A stretch of DNA of 64,000 nt from Glebionis coronaria (GCA_025667525.1 CM046878.1:397874433-397938432); one strand, 5' to 3'. Positions 45,801-57,403 are shown, counted from the first letter of the stretch. Notes: generated by a model from the letters alone, not told the origin. Numbers and translations are program-made.

Positions 45801-47111
45801 GACTTTTACATAAGTGCTTATTTGCTTTTTCCAGCTTATTGAGTCAGCTTATTTGAAAACTCTTTGTTGATTTTGCTTAATTAAGTCATTTAAAAGCTTT
45901 TGAAACTTGAATCAGCACTTGGGGTGGCCTAGAACTCAAAAACGACTACTTTGTCGTTTTCTGTATATTGCTTATTGCATTTTCAGGCATATGCCTTGGG
46001 CTTATTTCAAATTTCTTTTTACAGAAGTTTTATTTAGGACAAAAGAAGCTTGTGTGTCTAATTTCAGCTTATGACATTGGCTTATAGCTTAATGGGCCAA
46101 AAAGCCCATTAAGAATAAGCTGTTTGGTATAAGCTAGCTTATTTCACACTTTCAGCTTTTGGGCCTTTGGAAAAAGTTGTTTAAAATCAAATTTTGAGTT
46201 AGGTAGTGCTTTTTGGGCTTAATTTGGACACTTTTTTATATTGGGCCCAAATTTGGCCCAATAAGGATCTGTTTTGGGTTTAGCCCACTTTTTAGGCCCA
46301 TTAAGGGTATTTAGGTAATTTCAATTTCATTTCTGAGTTATTTAGGTTAATTTAAGCTAGTTTGCAAGTTTTTAGAATTTTTTATGATTTTTGGATTTTT
46401 AATAATATTTTAATATTATTTTATTGTTAAAAATTAAAAGTCTGATTTTCTAAGTTTTTATATTTTTCCTAGATTGTAGACACTTAATTAGGAATTTTGA
46501 AACTTTCAAAATATTTTTAGGGTCTTTTAATTATTTTCTAGAATTAATTTAAGTTTTAATTGATTTTTATAGTTTTTAATTGTTTAAAAATAGTTTTTGT
46601 GGTTTTAAAATTTTGAAAAATACTTTTTAGCTTAATTAGAGTATTTTTGAGGTTTACAAACTTTAAAATCTTGTTTGGGACTTTTTAATAGTTAATTTTG
46701 ATTTTTAGGGCTTTAATTAGCATTAAAAAGTCATTATTTAATCAATTAAAAGGTTTTGGCAAGTCTGGATTTTTTGTATACTCTTAGAATATTTTTTTGG
46801 ATTTTTAGTGATTTTTGGTAATTTTTAGGGTAAAATTTTAATTTTAGTGCTTTTTACGGTTTTACGTGTACACCTTTTTCGTCTTAGTTTAATCCGTGTT
46901 CGTAACCGTCATTCTCTTCTAATCTCATTTCTATTTTTCTTTCTTAAAAATATAATCACAAAGTAATCCAAATCATTACACATATAACACACTAGCCTCC
47001 TTGAGAACGAACTCATTTTAGGGTCATTAATACACGGTTTTCCTAAATCGTCGTATTCACACTTGCCCTATTTGCTCTCTTTTCCTAAAGTGTAGTAAAA
47101 CCACTACATCA
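42876..47111 (+). mobile_element. Solo LTR 'B2' (4.2 kb, Athila-like family B)
   Basis: Starts TGATG, ends CATCA (perfect 5-bp inverted ends), flanked by ATGAG on both sides, with no internal region, PBS or PPT: the product of recombination between two LTRs. The start resembles B1's LTR start, and the body is colinear with B1's LTR, including phrases like AAGTTTGGTCCCTAAAG, the AGCTTATT-rich middle (about 45660-46160) and the GGGCCCAAATTTGGCCCA stretch. It is almost twice the length of B1's LTR. Confidence 0.9.
44229..44238 (+). promoter_or_regulatory. TATA box of solo LTR B2
   Basis: TATATATAAA in AGGCTATATATAAAGCC, about 1.35 kb into the LTR, followed by a likely transcription start region. 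It could act as an orphan promoter. Confidence 0.55.
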
Positions 47112-47116
47112 ATGAG
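47112..47116. repeat. Right target-site duplication ATGAG of solo LTR B2
   Basis: Matches 42871-42875. Confidence 0.9.
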
Positions 47117-47170
47117 AAAAATGTAACTTTATGCTTTAAATTATGCATTGCATGGGGTCATTGCAATGGT

Positions 47171-47185
47171 CAAGTGTAGGGGATT
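47171..47185 (+). promoter_or_regulatory. Polypurine tract of A''
   Basis: CAAGTGTAGGGGATT before LTR start TAATAAGTG, identical to the A' tract. Confidence 0.8.
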
Positions 47186-47758
47186 TAATAAGTGTGTAAA
47201 CACTTATCCTTTTGCCACTAAAAACAAGGAAAAATAAGACCAAAACGTGTATTTAATAACATAATAGTCGGAATTATGCGTGGTTTGTGTTTTTGTTGTG
47301 TTTTAGGTACAAAAGATCAAAAAGGAAGAAAACATGGGATTTGATGGGCATTTATCGAAGAAAACAACAAAGTCAACTCAAAAGGACCAAAAGTGCAAAC
47401 GGGAATGAAGAATTTATCGAAAGTCAAAAGACGAGATCGTTTATTCGTGGATTTAAGTTAAATGAGCTTGGTGGGACCCACAAGTGCTTAGTGGGCCTGG
47501 AAACCCATTACTGAATTTGGATAAATTTACAAGAGGCCCAATCCGAAAAGCCCATTTATTTATATTGAGACATGAGATTGTTATACATATTTGGACTAAA
47601 AGCCCAATTCACAATTAAATGAGACGGTGGAAAATATGGGCTTTTAAACCCATTAAGTCAAAATAAATGGAACGGAAGGAAAGTGAATATTTATTCACTT
47701 GTGTTAAACTCACACACACGTTTTATTTTTACCCACATACCACAAAACTTTAGTTATC

Positions 47759-47782
47759 CTCTCTCTCTCTCTCTCTCTCTCC
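47759..47782. repeat. (CT)n microsatellite
   Basis: About eleven CT dinucleotides in the U3 part of the A'' LTR. Confidence 0.95.
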
Positions 47783-48195
47783 TTCGATGAAAACAAGAAA
47801 CAAAACACAGCTTTTACTATTCAACCCCAATCTGAAACCCTAATCAACAAATAAACATTGGGGCTTTTTGTTAATTCATGCGCGTGTTATTCACGATAGG
47901 GAAATTAATTCCCCATCTTTATCGGAGCAGCATGATTGTGGTCCTCAATCAAACATGGCACCCTTCTCTCCTGTGATTGGCTAGACCACATCACCATCCC
48001 TCACTCCACCAATCAAATGAATACACCTCAGCAAAGAAGAAACACAAGAAGCACAAGTTCTTCCAGGCTGGCGATCCGTGTGCAAGGGGTCTATTTTCGA
48101 CCGTTTGATCAAGAATAAGAGAGAGAAAATAAGAAAGAGCGGTCACGATGATTCTCCGTGCTCACCAAGCTTCACCAGCAAGCCATGGGGGTTGG

Positions 48196-48204
48196 CTATA
48201 AATA
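48196..48204 (+). promoter_or_regulatory. TATA box of A'' LTR
   Basis: CTATAAATA followed by CCCCCATATTC; position relative to the downstream motif array is as in other family-A LTRs. Confidence 0.6.
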
Positions 48205-49255
48205 CCCCCATATTCTGTAATTTTTAGCATTCCGTTTTTTACTTTAATGTTTTTTTTTTAATTTAGAGATAAGTTTAATGTAATTTTCTTTTATGAAATT
48301 GTAATGTTTATTTTGAATTAATAAAATTTCTATTTAATCTCATCAGTTTTGTTATTACTTTTTGTTATTGTTTATTTTAAATACTTGCAAATATAAATAT
48401 TAAAGTAAGAAAAGGATAAAAAGTCAAACCCTACTGGTTTGATTCAATATGTTATTGCTGGTTCGAATAGTGTTAAGGTAGGATTATTGGTTCGAGATAG
48501 GTGTTACAGACGTGTTGTTTCGGTATAAAATTCCGCTTAGCGCGCGACTTCTTCTCAAAGGTTATCGTCAAAAAGGTTAGGCTCTATTTATTTTTAACGT
48601 TTTAATTTTGCTTGTTTTAGATCTGTTATTTTACTTTGTTAGGATTTAAATGAATATGCTTAAATCTGATATGTTAACTTTTCTGATATGTTAGTTATAT
48701 AAGTCAGCTGATCTTCGCTTGATAGATAAGTCTGGTTTGGTATCTGCTTTTGTTTATTTATATCTGATATTAGTTTTAATCTGCTTTACATTTATCTGAT
48801 AAGTTTTATTGTCTTAATTTAGTATAGGGTTATTTTAGTAGTTTAAATAGTAAGTTTTAAATCTATTTTTAAATCGTTAGATATAAGTTTAGATTAATCT
48901 AGTCTAGGGAATTGCATAATCTGATTATCGAATAAGTTTTGCTTAAATCATGATGCGGTTTTAGATATAAGGGTTTAAACCTGTTTAGATCTCAATAGTT
49001 AGCTTTGCTGAATTTTGATGAGTTTAGGTTTGCTGATTTTTTAGGACTATTTGCTTATTTTCAGTTTAGGTCTTTTTAGCTTATTTGATTTCGTTAAGTT
49101 TAGTTTGCTTATTTTAGTTATTGTTTTGCTGTTTTAATTTCTTAACTTGCTGTATTTCTTAATTTGTCAATCATAAGCTATCAGACCAACTTGGTCTGAT
49201 AGAATTTAAGCTGTCAAAAATTTTAATTCCAAAAATAATCACCAAAAAGTCCAAA

Positions 49256-49321
49256 ACTGGACTCGAACCCGTGACCTCTAGGATAACAACCAAGCATACT
49301 TACCATCTGTGCTAGCTCTTA
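49256..49321 (-). pseudogene. tRNA-like sequence (tRNA-Asn GTT-like)
   Basis: On the minus strand: TAGCACAGATGG fits the A-box pattern TRGYNNARNNG; GGTTCGAGTCC is a perfect B box; between them TTGTTAT fits a 7-nt anticodon loop with GTT, flanked by CTTGG and CCTAG (four of five pairs). The acceptor arms do not pair, so it is not a working tRNA. It is antisense to the LTR. It could be a SINE head or an old tRNA pseudogene. Confidence 0.4.
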
Positions 49322-49912
49322 TTTGTGTTTTGATATAGATCTTTTAATTAATATAGTCTTTTAATTGGCTGTCAGCTTTTGAATTTAATTATATACATAG
49401 CTTAAATTTTGTTTTAAGTTAAAATCATTTTATTTACTTTAATAGTTAATTTCAACTCAAAAAAAAAATGTTTTATTAATTTTTAGAAGGTTAATTAGTT
49501 GTTTAAATTATTTTTTTTAAAATAAATAGATTTTGTTTAGATAAAAAGTTTTTGTTAAATAGATTTAATTAGATTTAAAAATAGTTTTAAATTAGTTTAA
49601 TTGTTTAATTAAGATTTAAATAGTTTACAAGTATTTTTCTTTTCAAATAGATTAAGTAGTATAATAGTAATTTCTTTTTAATAGATTAAATTACATTTAA
49701 GTTTTGTTTAAATTTAAAATAGTTTTTAAATTTGTTAAAATAGTTAAATTTTAAATAGTTAAGTTTTAGTCTATAATTCTAAATAGTTTTTTAGTTTTTA
49801 CCAAAACAAATTTTATTAACCAAGAACAATTAATCTTACGTTAAAATTGGAAATCAATTCGAGTGAGTCGAGGAAGGAAAAACGATATACTAAAAAAATT
49901 GATACATTAAAT

Positions 49913-49929
49913 TGGCGCCGCTGCTGGGG
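49913..49929 (+). promoter_or_regulatory. Primer-binding site of A'', tRNA-Asp-like
   Basis: TGGCGCCGCTGCTGGGG, 3 nt after the LTR end. The internal region that should follow is replaced at once by the LTR of element C, so TGGGG (49925-49929) may be C's target duplication. Confidence 0.8.
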
Positions 49930-51989
49930 TGACGTTTAGCAATTACAACATTCATTTAACAATGCAAAATTAACAAAATTAATGAAACTAAAAGTATTTT
50001 AAAACTAATATCAATTTTATAAAGCTACAATTTATAAACAAATTTAACTTTTTAAATCTAAACTAGTGCAAACTTTCTATAAAATAAATGGTCCACTAGC
50101 ACTAACTGGGGCCAATCAAGATTTAATCTAACACTAAAACTACTAGAGGTGATGTTTAGTAATATAAAGTGAAAGACTAGAATCGTAAATCTAATATATC
50201 TAATTTTTATGAAACCAATTTTAGACAGAAACTGATCTCATTCGTATCTCAATCTTTTACTTATTTGAAACATATTGAGCTATCCATATTACTTATTTGA
50301 AAAATCTTTTACTGAACTTATTAGCAAGTTGAATATGACACCTTATTTAAAATAAATATTTGACTTTCTAATGTTGACTAAAATGAATCAGAAGTGGAAC
50401 AAAATCTAACTAGGTTCTCTAATTAGTATCTAAACTACAGTAGCAAGATTCAACAAAAGATCATAACCAATTCATTCCAAATTCTACTTTGCCAAACATT
50501 AGAAAGGACAACAGAATCTATGATATAACTAACTGCATTAACAACTTAAATGTATCATTCAAGATAACTGAATCTAACAATTATACTACTCAGATTCAGC
50601 AAGAAACAAGTAAAAACTCTGCTCGAAGAAGACAGTTATAAAAATTCGTTTAACAAAGAAAAAGAGAAGAAATAAGACCTGCACATCCAGGCCTGTCCGC
50701 TGATGACGACGTGCTATCGAACCGAACCGATACTAAACTCAAATCGAAGCTATGCTATAACCGATATGAACTGAGACTGAAAACGAATCGAAACTGCTAC
50801 AATGAACCGAGCTGTAATCGAAACTACACCGAATACTAAAATCAAGAACGGACTGATCGAAACGAACCAAGCTGTTTGAACTATTATCGACACTAACCGA
50901 AACTGATATCGAATCTAAACCATGAGCTTAATACCAAGGCTTCACGTCTAACGATTTCTACCCGAGCAAAACTGAAACTCTCGAACATAAAGTAAACCAA
51001 GGAACTACTAAACCAATAACCTCCAATATGAAGCGAAAACACAATCTATTGAAACATCAATCTTCTAATCTACTGTAACCAAATCTAAACCTACAAACAT
51101 CACCGTGACTAACTTCAAAGCAAATCGAATCATAATCTAATCACTTGTAAAATATAACCAAACAAAAACATCAATCTCGAATCTAAATATCCCCTCCGTA
51201 ACATTCACCATCACCAAATCGATAATCAAACGGAAAACTATAGAACCGAATCCAAACCTATCATAATCCGATCAGAAACAACCTTTACTAGCATTAATCG
51301 AACGTAAATCTTTAATAACGGAAACTGAATACCCGTATCAAACAACGAACAAACTGATCCAATCAATAGCTTTATTTAAACAGAAATCGAATACAAGGTT
51401 TTAAGGGAAGATGAAGCTGTGATTTTAATTGAAAAATACGTGAACAAATTTAACCCTATCTAAGAAAGAAAGAAAACGGACAGAGGAAAAATAATGTAAA
51501 GATGTGTATATAATATGTTTATTCTAAATCTACGCTACTTAAAAAAACCAGACAGGAAAAGGTAAAAAAATAAAAGAACGCTGCGTAATGTGTAAGCTCT
51601 TCCAGATCTGATCTTCTATATTTATGTCTTCAAAATCAGGCCTCATGGGCTTTGTCTCCCTCTTGATTCATATCGGGCTGTAGTGATGAAAAAGGGCCCA
51701 GCAGCTTATAAATGGGCTGGTGACATATTATTGGGTTGGTCCGACTCATTTAAGTAATGTCGGGCCGGCCCAATAAAAGATAAAGGCACCGTCGGACTTG
51801 TTTCTTCGTCTTCTTTCCAATTCTCGTGTCCTTTTTGCTCTTTGGCTTCGTTTCTTGTGATTTTCTTGATATCCATACCTGCACACGCACAAACGACAAA
51901 ACACACATATACAAGGCATAATTGATGATTATTTGACCATTTTAAGCACGTTTTACAAGAAAATATGATGTGTAATTAGAGTCACATCA
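49930..51989 (-). mobile_element. 3' LTR of element C (family B-like)
   Basis: About 2.06 kb; minus strand TGATGTGACTC...AAACGTCA. The right end is sure because a B-type polypurine tract follows. The left end is less sure, since a second similar edge TGATGTTTAG exists at 50150. An AACCGA/TCGAAA array occupies about 50690-50910. A TATA-like ATTATATACAC lies near 51510 on the minus strand. Confidence 0.7.
50690..50910 (-). repeat. CCGA/TCGA motif array in C LTR
   Basis: Some 15-20 close-set copies of AACCGA and ATCGAAAC-type words (GAACCGAACCGATAC, AATCGAAACTGC, AACCGAGCTG, ATCGAAACGAACC), with sparser copies to about 51370. On the element strand they read TTCGGTT/TTTCGAT. Same LTR region as the arrays of family A. 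Confidence 0.75.
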
Positions 51990-52004
51990 CACCCCCTACT
52001 AAAC
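51990..52004 (-). promoter_or_regulatory. Polypurine tract of C
   Basis: Minus strand TTTAGTAGGGGGTG before TGATG; preceded by a CATTGCGTGAGGACACGATAATG hairpin-like stretch similar to B1's. Confidence 0.75.
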
Positions 52005-53704
52005 CATTATCGTGTCCTCACGCAATGCTAGAATAAAGTATAAAGCAACTCCGTTTTTTATTTATTAAAAGCATTTATTCATTTTATTAATAGTAAAATG
52101 ACATAATGTATCGCTTTCATTATTCAAAATAACTTTTAGGATCACAAAATTTGAATAGGTTCATCGTCCTCGATTTTTCACTCTTTCCATGCCAAGCTCA
52201 AAAACAAGATCATTGTTAACAACAAGTTCTCATGTTAAGACCACTTATATAATACATTTGTGTAGATCTCTTTCTCCATTATTCCTAAGTTGTATCTTTA
52301 GATTTTCAGGATTATCAATCACCCGTAGGATCATTTGACTTATTTAATAATTATTAGTCCAAAAATGAAGGCAAAACGGTGTAAACTCGACACTTAGAAC
52401 CTAACCTTATCCTCAAAAATTTTTGTCACTAAAGAAAGCCCACATCAAGGATAATATAACACGATTTAGGGAATAACTTCCCGGATTCAAAATTTGGCCA
52501 ATAGTACTACTTATTATTTAATTCTCCAAAGTCATTTTGAGTTTATAATGGAGTTAGCAAATTTACATCATATACCCTTAGGCTCTTTAAGATGTAAAAG
52601 TGCTCCTTATCTATGATCCACACCCTAAGGCTCCTTGAACCATAAACAAGGTAATTGGCATTCATCATCACTCCACACCCTAAGGCTCATTGAAATAATG
52701 ATGAAGCAATTTTTATTAAACACTTACCATGCCATACACCCTAAGGCTCTAATGACAAGGCTCGTGCTACATGTCCCACACCCGAAGGCTCCTTGAGATC
52801 ATGTTTTAATCTTATTCTTCTTTTTATGATATATATAGTAGGCCAAATTCCGTAATCCCATTGTCTGAATACCTCCTACTTAGTGGTTATGAGCCACCTT
52901 AGTCGGAAGTCCACGACGTTGGCACCCTTAATGTGTTCTCGCTTTAATTATAAGGGAAATAAAAGAATCGGTTAAGAACTAAAATATCGAACCTAAACCA
53001 CAAAAAATCTTCATTTATTAAGCAATTAAATATACAAGCGGGGAGAAAGAGCCACGAAAACGCATATAAGGAGAAATTAACCTTTAAACTTATTATCAAC
53101 TCTATCATCTCTCGTTCTCCATAATTTAAAATCTCAAAAAATGAGACTCATGGATGCTTAGCCTAATAAACCAATTAAGGTCTACATGGTTAAGGAATGA
53201 GCTAAGGTAAACCGGTCGAGTAAAAAACTATTCTTATTTTTACCAACGGAAAGCTTACATTCGTGTCAAAAACACTTATTAAAATATGAAAAAAAAATTA
53301 AAATTTATGTAATTTTAAGCACATTTTTGAAAAAGGGAGTACGTGAAGACAACGAACAAAAGGAAAAGCATATCAATAGATACCCCCCCATACTAAAACC
53401 AAACATTGTCCTCAATGTTTCAAGTTGAAGGGTATAATACCCCCCACTAGAGACGAAGAGTCGAATGCAAATCCTAACATGGAAAGGGTATGACGCAAAT
53501 AATTAAAAGTCGTTTATTAATTATGCCAATAAAAATAAGCGTTAGTAAAGGATATAATCATCGGATATCAGATATCGATGTCTCAAATGAAGGACGTAAA
53601 CTCGAGTGATACGTGATGAAAACGAACACGAGTCTTCGATATATGAAAAACCTAAAATCACATCACAAACGAAACACAAGAACAAATGAAAGAGCACAAA
53701 CCCT
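52005..53704 (-). other. 3' untranslated region of C
   Basis: About 1.7 kb without a gene. It shares the terminal hairpin and inverted repeat (53401-53420, with AGTATGGGGGG after it) with B1, but replaces the cross-family block by the CCTTAGGG array at 52565-52795. Confidence 0.7.
52565..52795 (-). repeat. CACCCTAAGGCTCCTTGA array in C 3' region
   Basis: Five copies of CACCCTAAGGCTC (near 52578, 52621, 52677, 52738 and 52781), three followed by C(C/A)TTGA, in otherwise unrelated sequence. CCTAAGG is palindromic. Not telomeric repeat: spacing is irregular and the unit differs. Confidence 0.8.
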
Positions 53705-53757
53705 TCACATTAGAAATAAGAAAGAAGATAGAATGATAAGCATGGGAATCTCTGCCA

Positions 53758-53800
53758 CGAGGCACCTCGTTTTTGGTAACCGAGTCATGAGCTTGACTCG
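53758..53800. repeat. Paired hairpins in C
   Basis: CGAGG-CA-CCTCG then CGAGTCA-TGAGCT-TGACTCG, the most perfect copy of this pair in the window. Confidence 0.8.
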
Positions 53801-53804
53801 ATCC

Positions 53805-54838
53805 CTGAATTCATTGGTCCTTAGGGAAACGATCATGGAGAGAAAAAGATTTACCCATAAAAGAAAAACTCTCCATGATAAAGTGAAATAACCTCCCAAA
53901 TAAGGAAAACCCCATAAAATTCCACCCGGGTCAAATACATGGTTTCCATCTCTAAAAGAAATAGAACCCAAGGTGGCAATAGCAAATAAGTATAAGAAAG
54001 ATGGGTTTCCTTTAAGCAAAAGTTTCTTACAATTAAGGGTATGGTATGAAGGTAATGATCCCAATTTTTCAAAAATCTTCCTTTTAATTTCATCATTAAG
54101 ATACTGAGATTGCTCAAAAATGTGTATACCCGGATTAAATACCGTTCCTTTTATGGGAAAATAGAAAGACAACTTGGTGTCAACATCTTTGGTCTCATTA
54201 GGAATGGGTGGGGCGGGAGGGAGAGAAGGTATAATATCATCGTGTAATAAATCATCTAGAAAAAGTATATCTCCCTCCACATCAAAATACCCCGGAATGT
54301 ACTCAGTTGGTGTGTCAATATCAAGAAACTCATCGATCTCGATAATGAGAAAACTATCATCATCACTAAAAGTGATATGTGAAAGAGAATCGATGGTAGA
54401 ATCAAAAGTAAGTGGTGAAGAGGCAAATGTGAATTTGTCAAAATCCGAGTTTTCAAAATCAATTTCAAAATCAAGTTTTAAATCTCCATTTGCCCTCTCA
54501 TCAATACCATGATCACAATGAAGCTCATCCGAGAAAACCACTAACACGGGATCATAAAAAGCATCCTCGTGATGGAATCTCTCAGCACTCGGGGGTATAA
54601 AAATCATCACTAACGGGTGAAGTATCCGAAAAATCATTAGTATCATTAGCATGTTTTTCAAAAGTTGGTTTTTGTAAAATAGGAGAGTCATCCTCATCCG
54701 AGCCCGATGAAGAATTAAAAGTATAGTCGGAATCATAAGATAACACATCCATATCCAGATAACTACTATGAGGAGTAGTATCATTTGGAGGAGTAGGTGA
54801 AGGAGTCATAAAAGGAATGGGGTCAAATGTAGGCTTAA
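53805..54838 (-). pseudogene. C-terminal ORF of element C with the acidic/FNPGI domain
   Basis: Minus strand. Acidic, Ser/Asp-rich stretch (SGSDEDDSPILQ; FENSDFDKFTF), a frameshift at about 54590, then the domain shared with A, A' and A4: FYFPIKGTVFNPGIHIFEQS, LNDEIKRKIFEKL, and the GNHVFDPGG end. It is divergent from the A version yet keeps the FNPGI and EIK-KIF cores, so the domain is under constraint or was exchanged between families. An open frame runs on to 53705 through the hairpins, probably by chance. No RT or integrase near it. It is cut upstream at 54838 by LTR D2. Confidence 0.7.
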
Positions 54839-57347
54839 TGTGACAACCATGGTTTTGGGATTCGTCACTTAGACTATTGTTTAGGGTGTTTTGTGCAAAT
54901 ATGTGCTTTTATGTGCTTATGTGTTTATTTGTGTGTTTGGAGTAAGGTTTGGATATCGTTTATGGGTATATGGTAATCATAAGTAAATCGAGGAATGGTT
55001 ATTTCATGTTCATGAGCTCACAAGGTAGTGACTATGAAATGAGATGGTGTTATTTAGTGGTTTTACGTATACGTATATGTATTATAGAAAATCGTATTTT
55101 TACGATTTAGGGTTTTGCATTTAGGGGTCTCGAAAGAGGTATTTAGTCACGGGAGTATTTTTCAGGATAATTTTAAGTCATTCAGGACTTAGTTAATTTG
55201 TTTATTTCATATTTCAAGAGTTTTTATAAAACTGTATATTTTTACGTCTTTTACGGTATACGCGTAAATTTGACTAGTTTTACGGTTTTGAGGTTTTGGA
55301 GGCTTTAGGAGCTGAAATAAAATAAGGTAAATTAAGGTATTATTAATAATATATTAATAAGTAATAAAAAGAAAAAAATATAAAAAAATATAATAGTCGG
55401 TTTTGGGATGCAAGAAAGAAAAGAAAAGGGGGAAAAAGGGAAAAAGGGAACCGGGCTTTTGTATATGGGCCAAGGACTTGTTAGTTAATTATATTAAGAC
55501 TTTTTATTAACCAAAAATACATAAAAATCCTCTGGAGAACAATAACAATTCGACATCTATGGAGTTCTTTTAGGGTTTTCATAGTGTTTTTTTGTCTTCC
55601 AAATTCTAAGGTAAAACCTTCAATTCTCTTTTCAATTAAATTGTTTTTAATGTTTTCTTAATCAATACATGATGGATCTAGGGCTAGGTTAATTATGAAA
55701 TCTGTAAATTAATGATATAAACATGATTAGAATAATTAGGGTTCATAAATATATACGGTGATGGTAATTAATTAGGTTAATTGTGTTAAATTCGTTTTTA
55801 AAAACTGAGCAGAATTTTTGTGTCATTGTTTTGATCATATCTAGAGGTCTAGACACTTTTAATTTTCAATATTGGTACCCCTGGAAAGGTAGTTGAGTTG
55901 GCTTTCAAAATCAAGAAAAAAGAACTAAATTGGGGGTCGGGAAGTGGGTAAAAAACAGGTTATATCAGTCGGTTGTCAAAACAGTTTTTGGATCAGCATG
56001 TTTTTATTTTATGTTTTGAATTGTTTGGGGTGCTCAGGGTTACATTTGAAACTTCAACGAACATGGGAGTTGGTTTATATATAATAGGAAGTATCTGCAT
56101 TGGGGCTAAGAATATGGAGTAGGTTAAGACCCTCTGATCATAACAAACTTTTCATATGTTCAAAATCAGTAAATTCTGGATAGGTAGAAGTATATATATA
56201 TATATATATGGAGGCCTTAACAGTATCTTCAAGATTGAGGCCAAAGAGTAGAGTTATCTAACACATGTAAGGGCATAGGGTTTCTTTTACAGAGGATGTT
56301 AGTTTGGTTAAAGAGGTGTTCGACCCATAGTTTAAGTTATGAAAAACGGGACTGTTTTGGGTTAAATGTTAACGGGACGAGTTATGAACTAAACTAAGTT
56401 AAAGGCTTTATAGAGGGATGTAATGAGATGCTTATGACATATAAATGGGGTTAAATTGTAGGAGAATTTTAGATATCCATCATAGATTGAAGAGCCATTT
56501 TGGTATGTGGTTCATGTCTTGATTGTATACGTTTGTGTGTTTAGATTTTGCTAGAACGCGAGTACTTGAAGAAGCTTGTTCAGGTGAGTTTCATAGTCCT
56601 ATGTTTTTATGAGTTATAAATGATTTGACTTCCAGATGGGATGGAAGAGACACTGTATGGTTTTGTAAAGAATGCTGTGAATGTTTTTATGGTTTGTGAT
56701 GGACTTGTGTGTACATTTATATGATTAATTGCTATGTGATTCTTGATTGTGTTTATGATTTGGATCGGGGGGACACGTACCGTCCCAGTTATTGTGGTTT
56801 GACTTGGTACCAAGGGGATGTTGACAAGGCGGGGCCTTGGGATTGGTTCATAGGTGTATGGGCGCCTATGTGACCATGGTTATTGGTAAGGCTGGGAGCC
56901 TTGGAAATTGTGGTTATTGGTAAGGCTTGGAGCCTTGGAATTGTGATTGTATGGTTAATCTTGAATGGTAGTTGTTAATGCATAATTGTAACACAATGTC
57001 CATATGTTCTTTTGTTGATGGTTGTTATTCACAGCTTATAACTGATTTGGCGTTGGAGTCTAAACCTATGACTCTCACCAACTTTATGTTGACGTATTTT
57101 AGTGTCTCTTTCAGGTGAGAATGTGGTTAAGCGTGAGAATAGGAGTGGCTAGCTGGGAGGCTTAGGATTGCATTTGGAGGAACCCCCTTTCCTCTTAGTC
57201 TTTATTTATTTTTAAATAAGTGATACTTTGTGGATATCTATATGTTTGTTATGTGTTATTTGAATGTCTTTGGTAAGAGGTAGGCCTGTTACCTACTTAC
57301 CTAGACGCCTACATTGGTTGAGATATCTTCATGACATTGTGTCACCA
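54839..57347 (+). mobile_element. Solo LTR 'D2' (chromovirus-like)
   Basis: 2.5 kb from TGTGACAACCATGG to TTGTGTCACCA, with no PBS after it or PPT before it. The 55230-56190 part matches D1 (1599-2556, inverted). It includes a small (TA)10 at 56190-56208 and hairpin repeats at 56815-56945. Candidate flanks CTTAA and TTTAT agree only in the middle three bases, so the target duplication is uncertain. On both sides minus-strand frames belong to element C. Confidence 0.65.
56820..56945. repeat. Tandem AAGGC/GCCTT hairpin repeats in D2
   Basis: Three units of AAGGC(T/G)-GGGA/GG-GCCTTGG; the last two are a near-perfect tandem repeat of about 33 bp (GTTATTGGTAAGGCTTGGAG and onward). Each unit can fold into a small stem. 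Confidence 0.75.
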
Positions 57348-57403
57348 TTTATGATCTTTCCATTTAATTTAGTTATCTCTATAGACACGCTATTGTTGTG
57401 ATG
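57348..57403 (-). pseudogene. Short remnant of element C coding sequence
   Basis: Between D2 and the A4 LTR. Minus strand reads NNSVSIEITKLNGKIING, plausibly the sequence just upstream of the C ORF at 54838. Too short for a firm call. Confidence 0.35.

Larger units (their letters stand above)
47186..49909 (+). mobile_element. Family-A LTR 'A''' with PPT on one side and PBS on the other
   Basis: A 2.7-kb LTR that starts TAATAAGTGTGTAAACACTT and ends TACATTA. It is longer than the A LTR, with extra sequence before the TATA box (48196-48204, CTATAAATA), including a (CT)n run at 47759-47782. From about 48600 to 49030 it carries a degraded array of ATCTGAT/TTCTGAT words. An antisense tRNA-like segment sits at 49256-49321. 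The left flank ends in a polypurine tract as for a 3' LTR; the right flank starts with a PBS as for a 5' LTR. Confidence 0.8.

Noticed and set aside
47936..48118. 60-codon frame just before the TATA box of A''
   Set aside because: In LTR U3 upstream of the presumed transcription start, with no homologue in the other family-A LTRs.
52565..52795. Interstitial telomere repeat
   Set aside because: The word is CACCCTAAGGCTC with 45-60 bp spacing; plant telomere repeats are head-to-tail TTTAGGG units.
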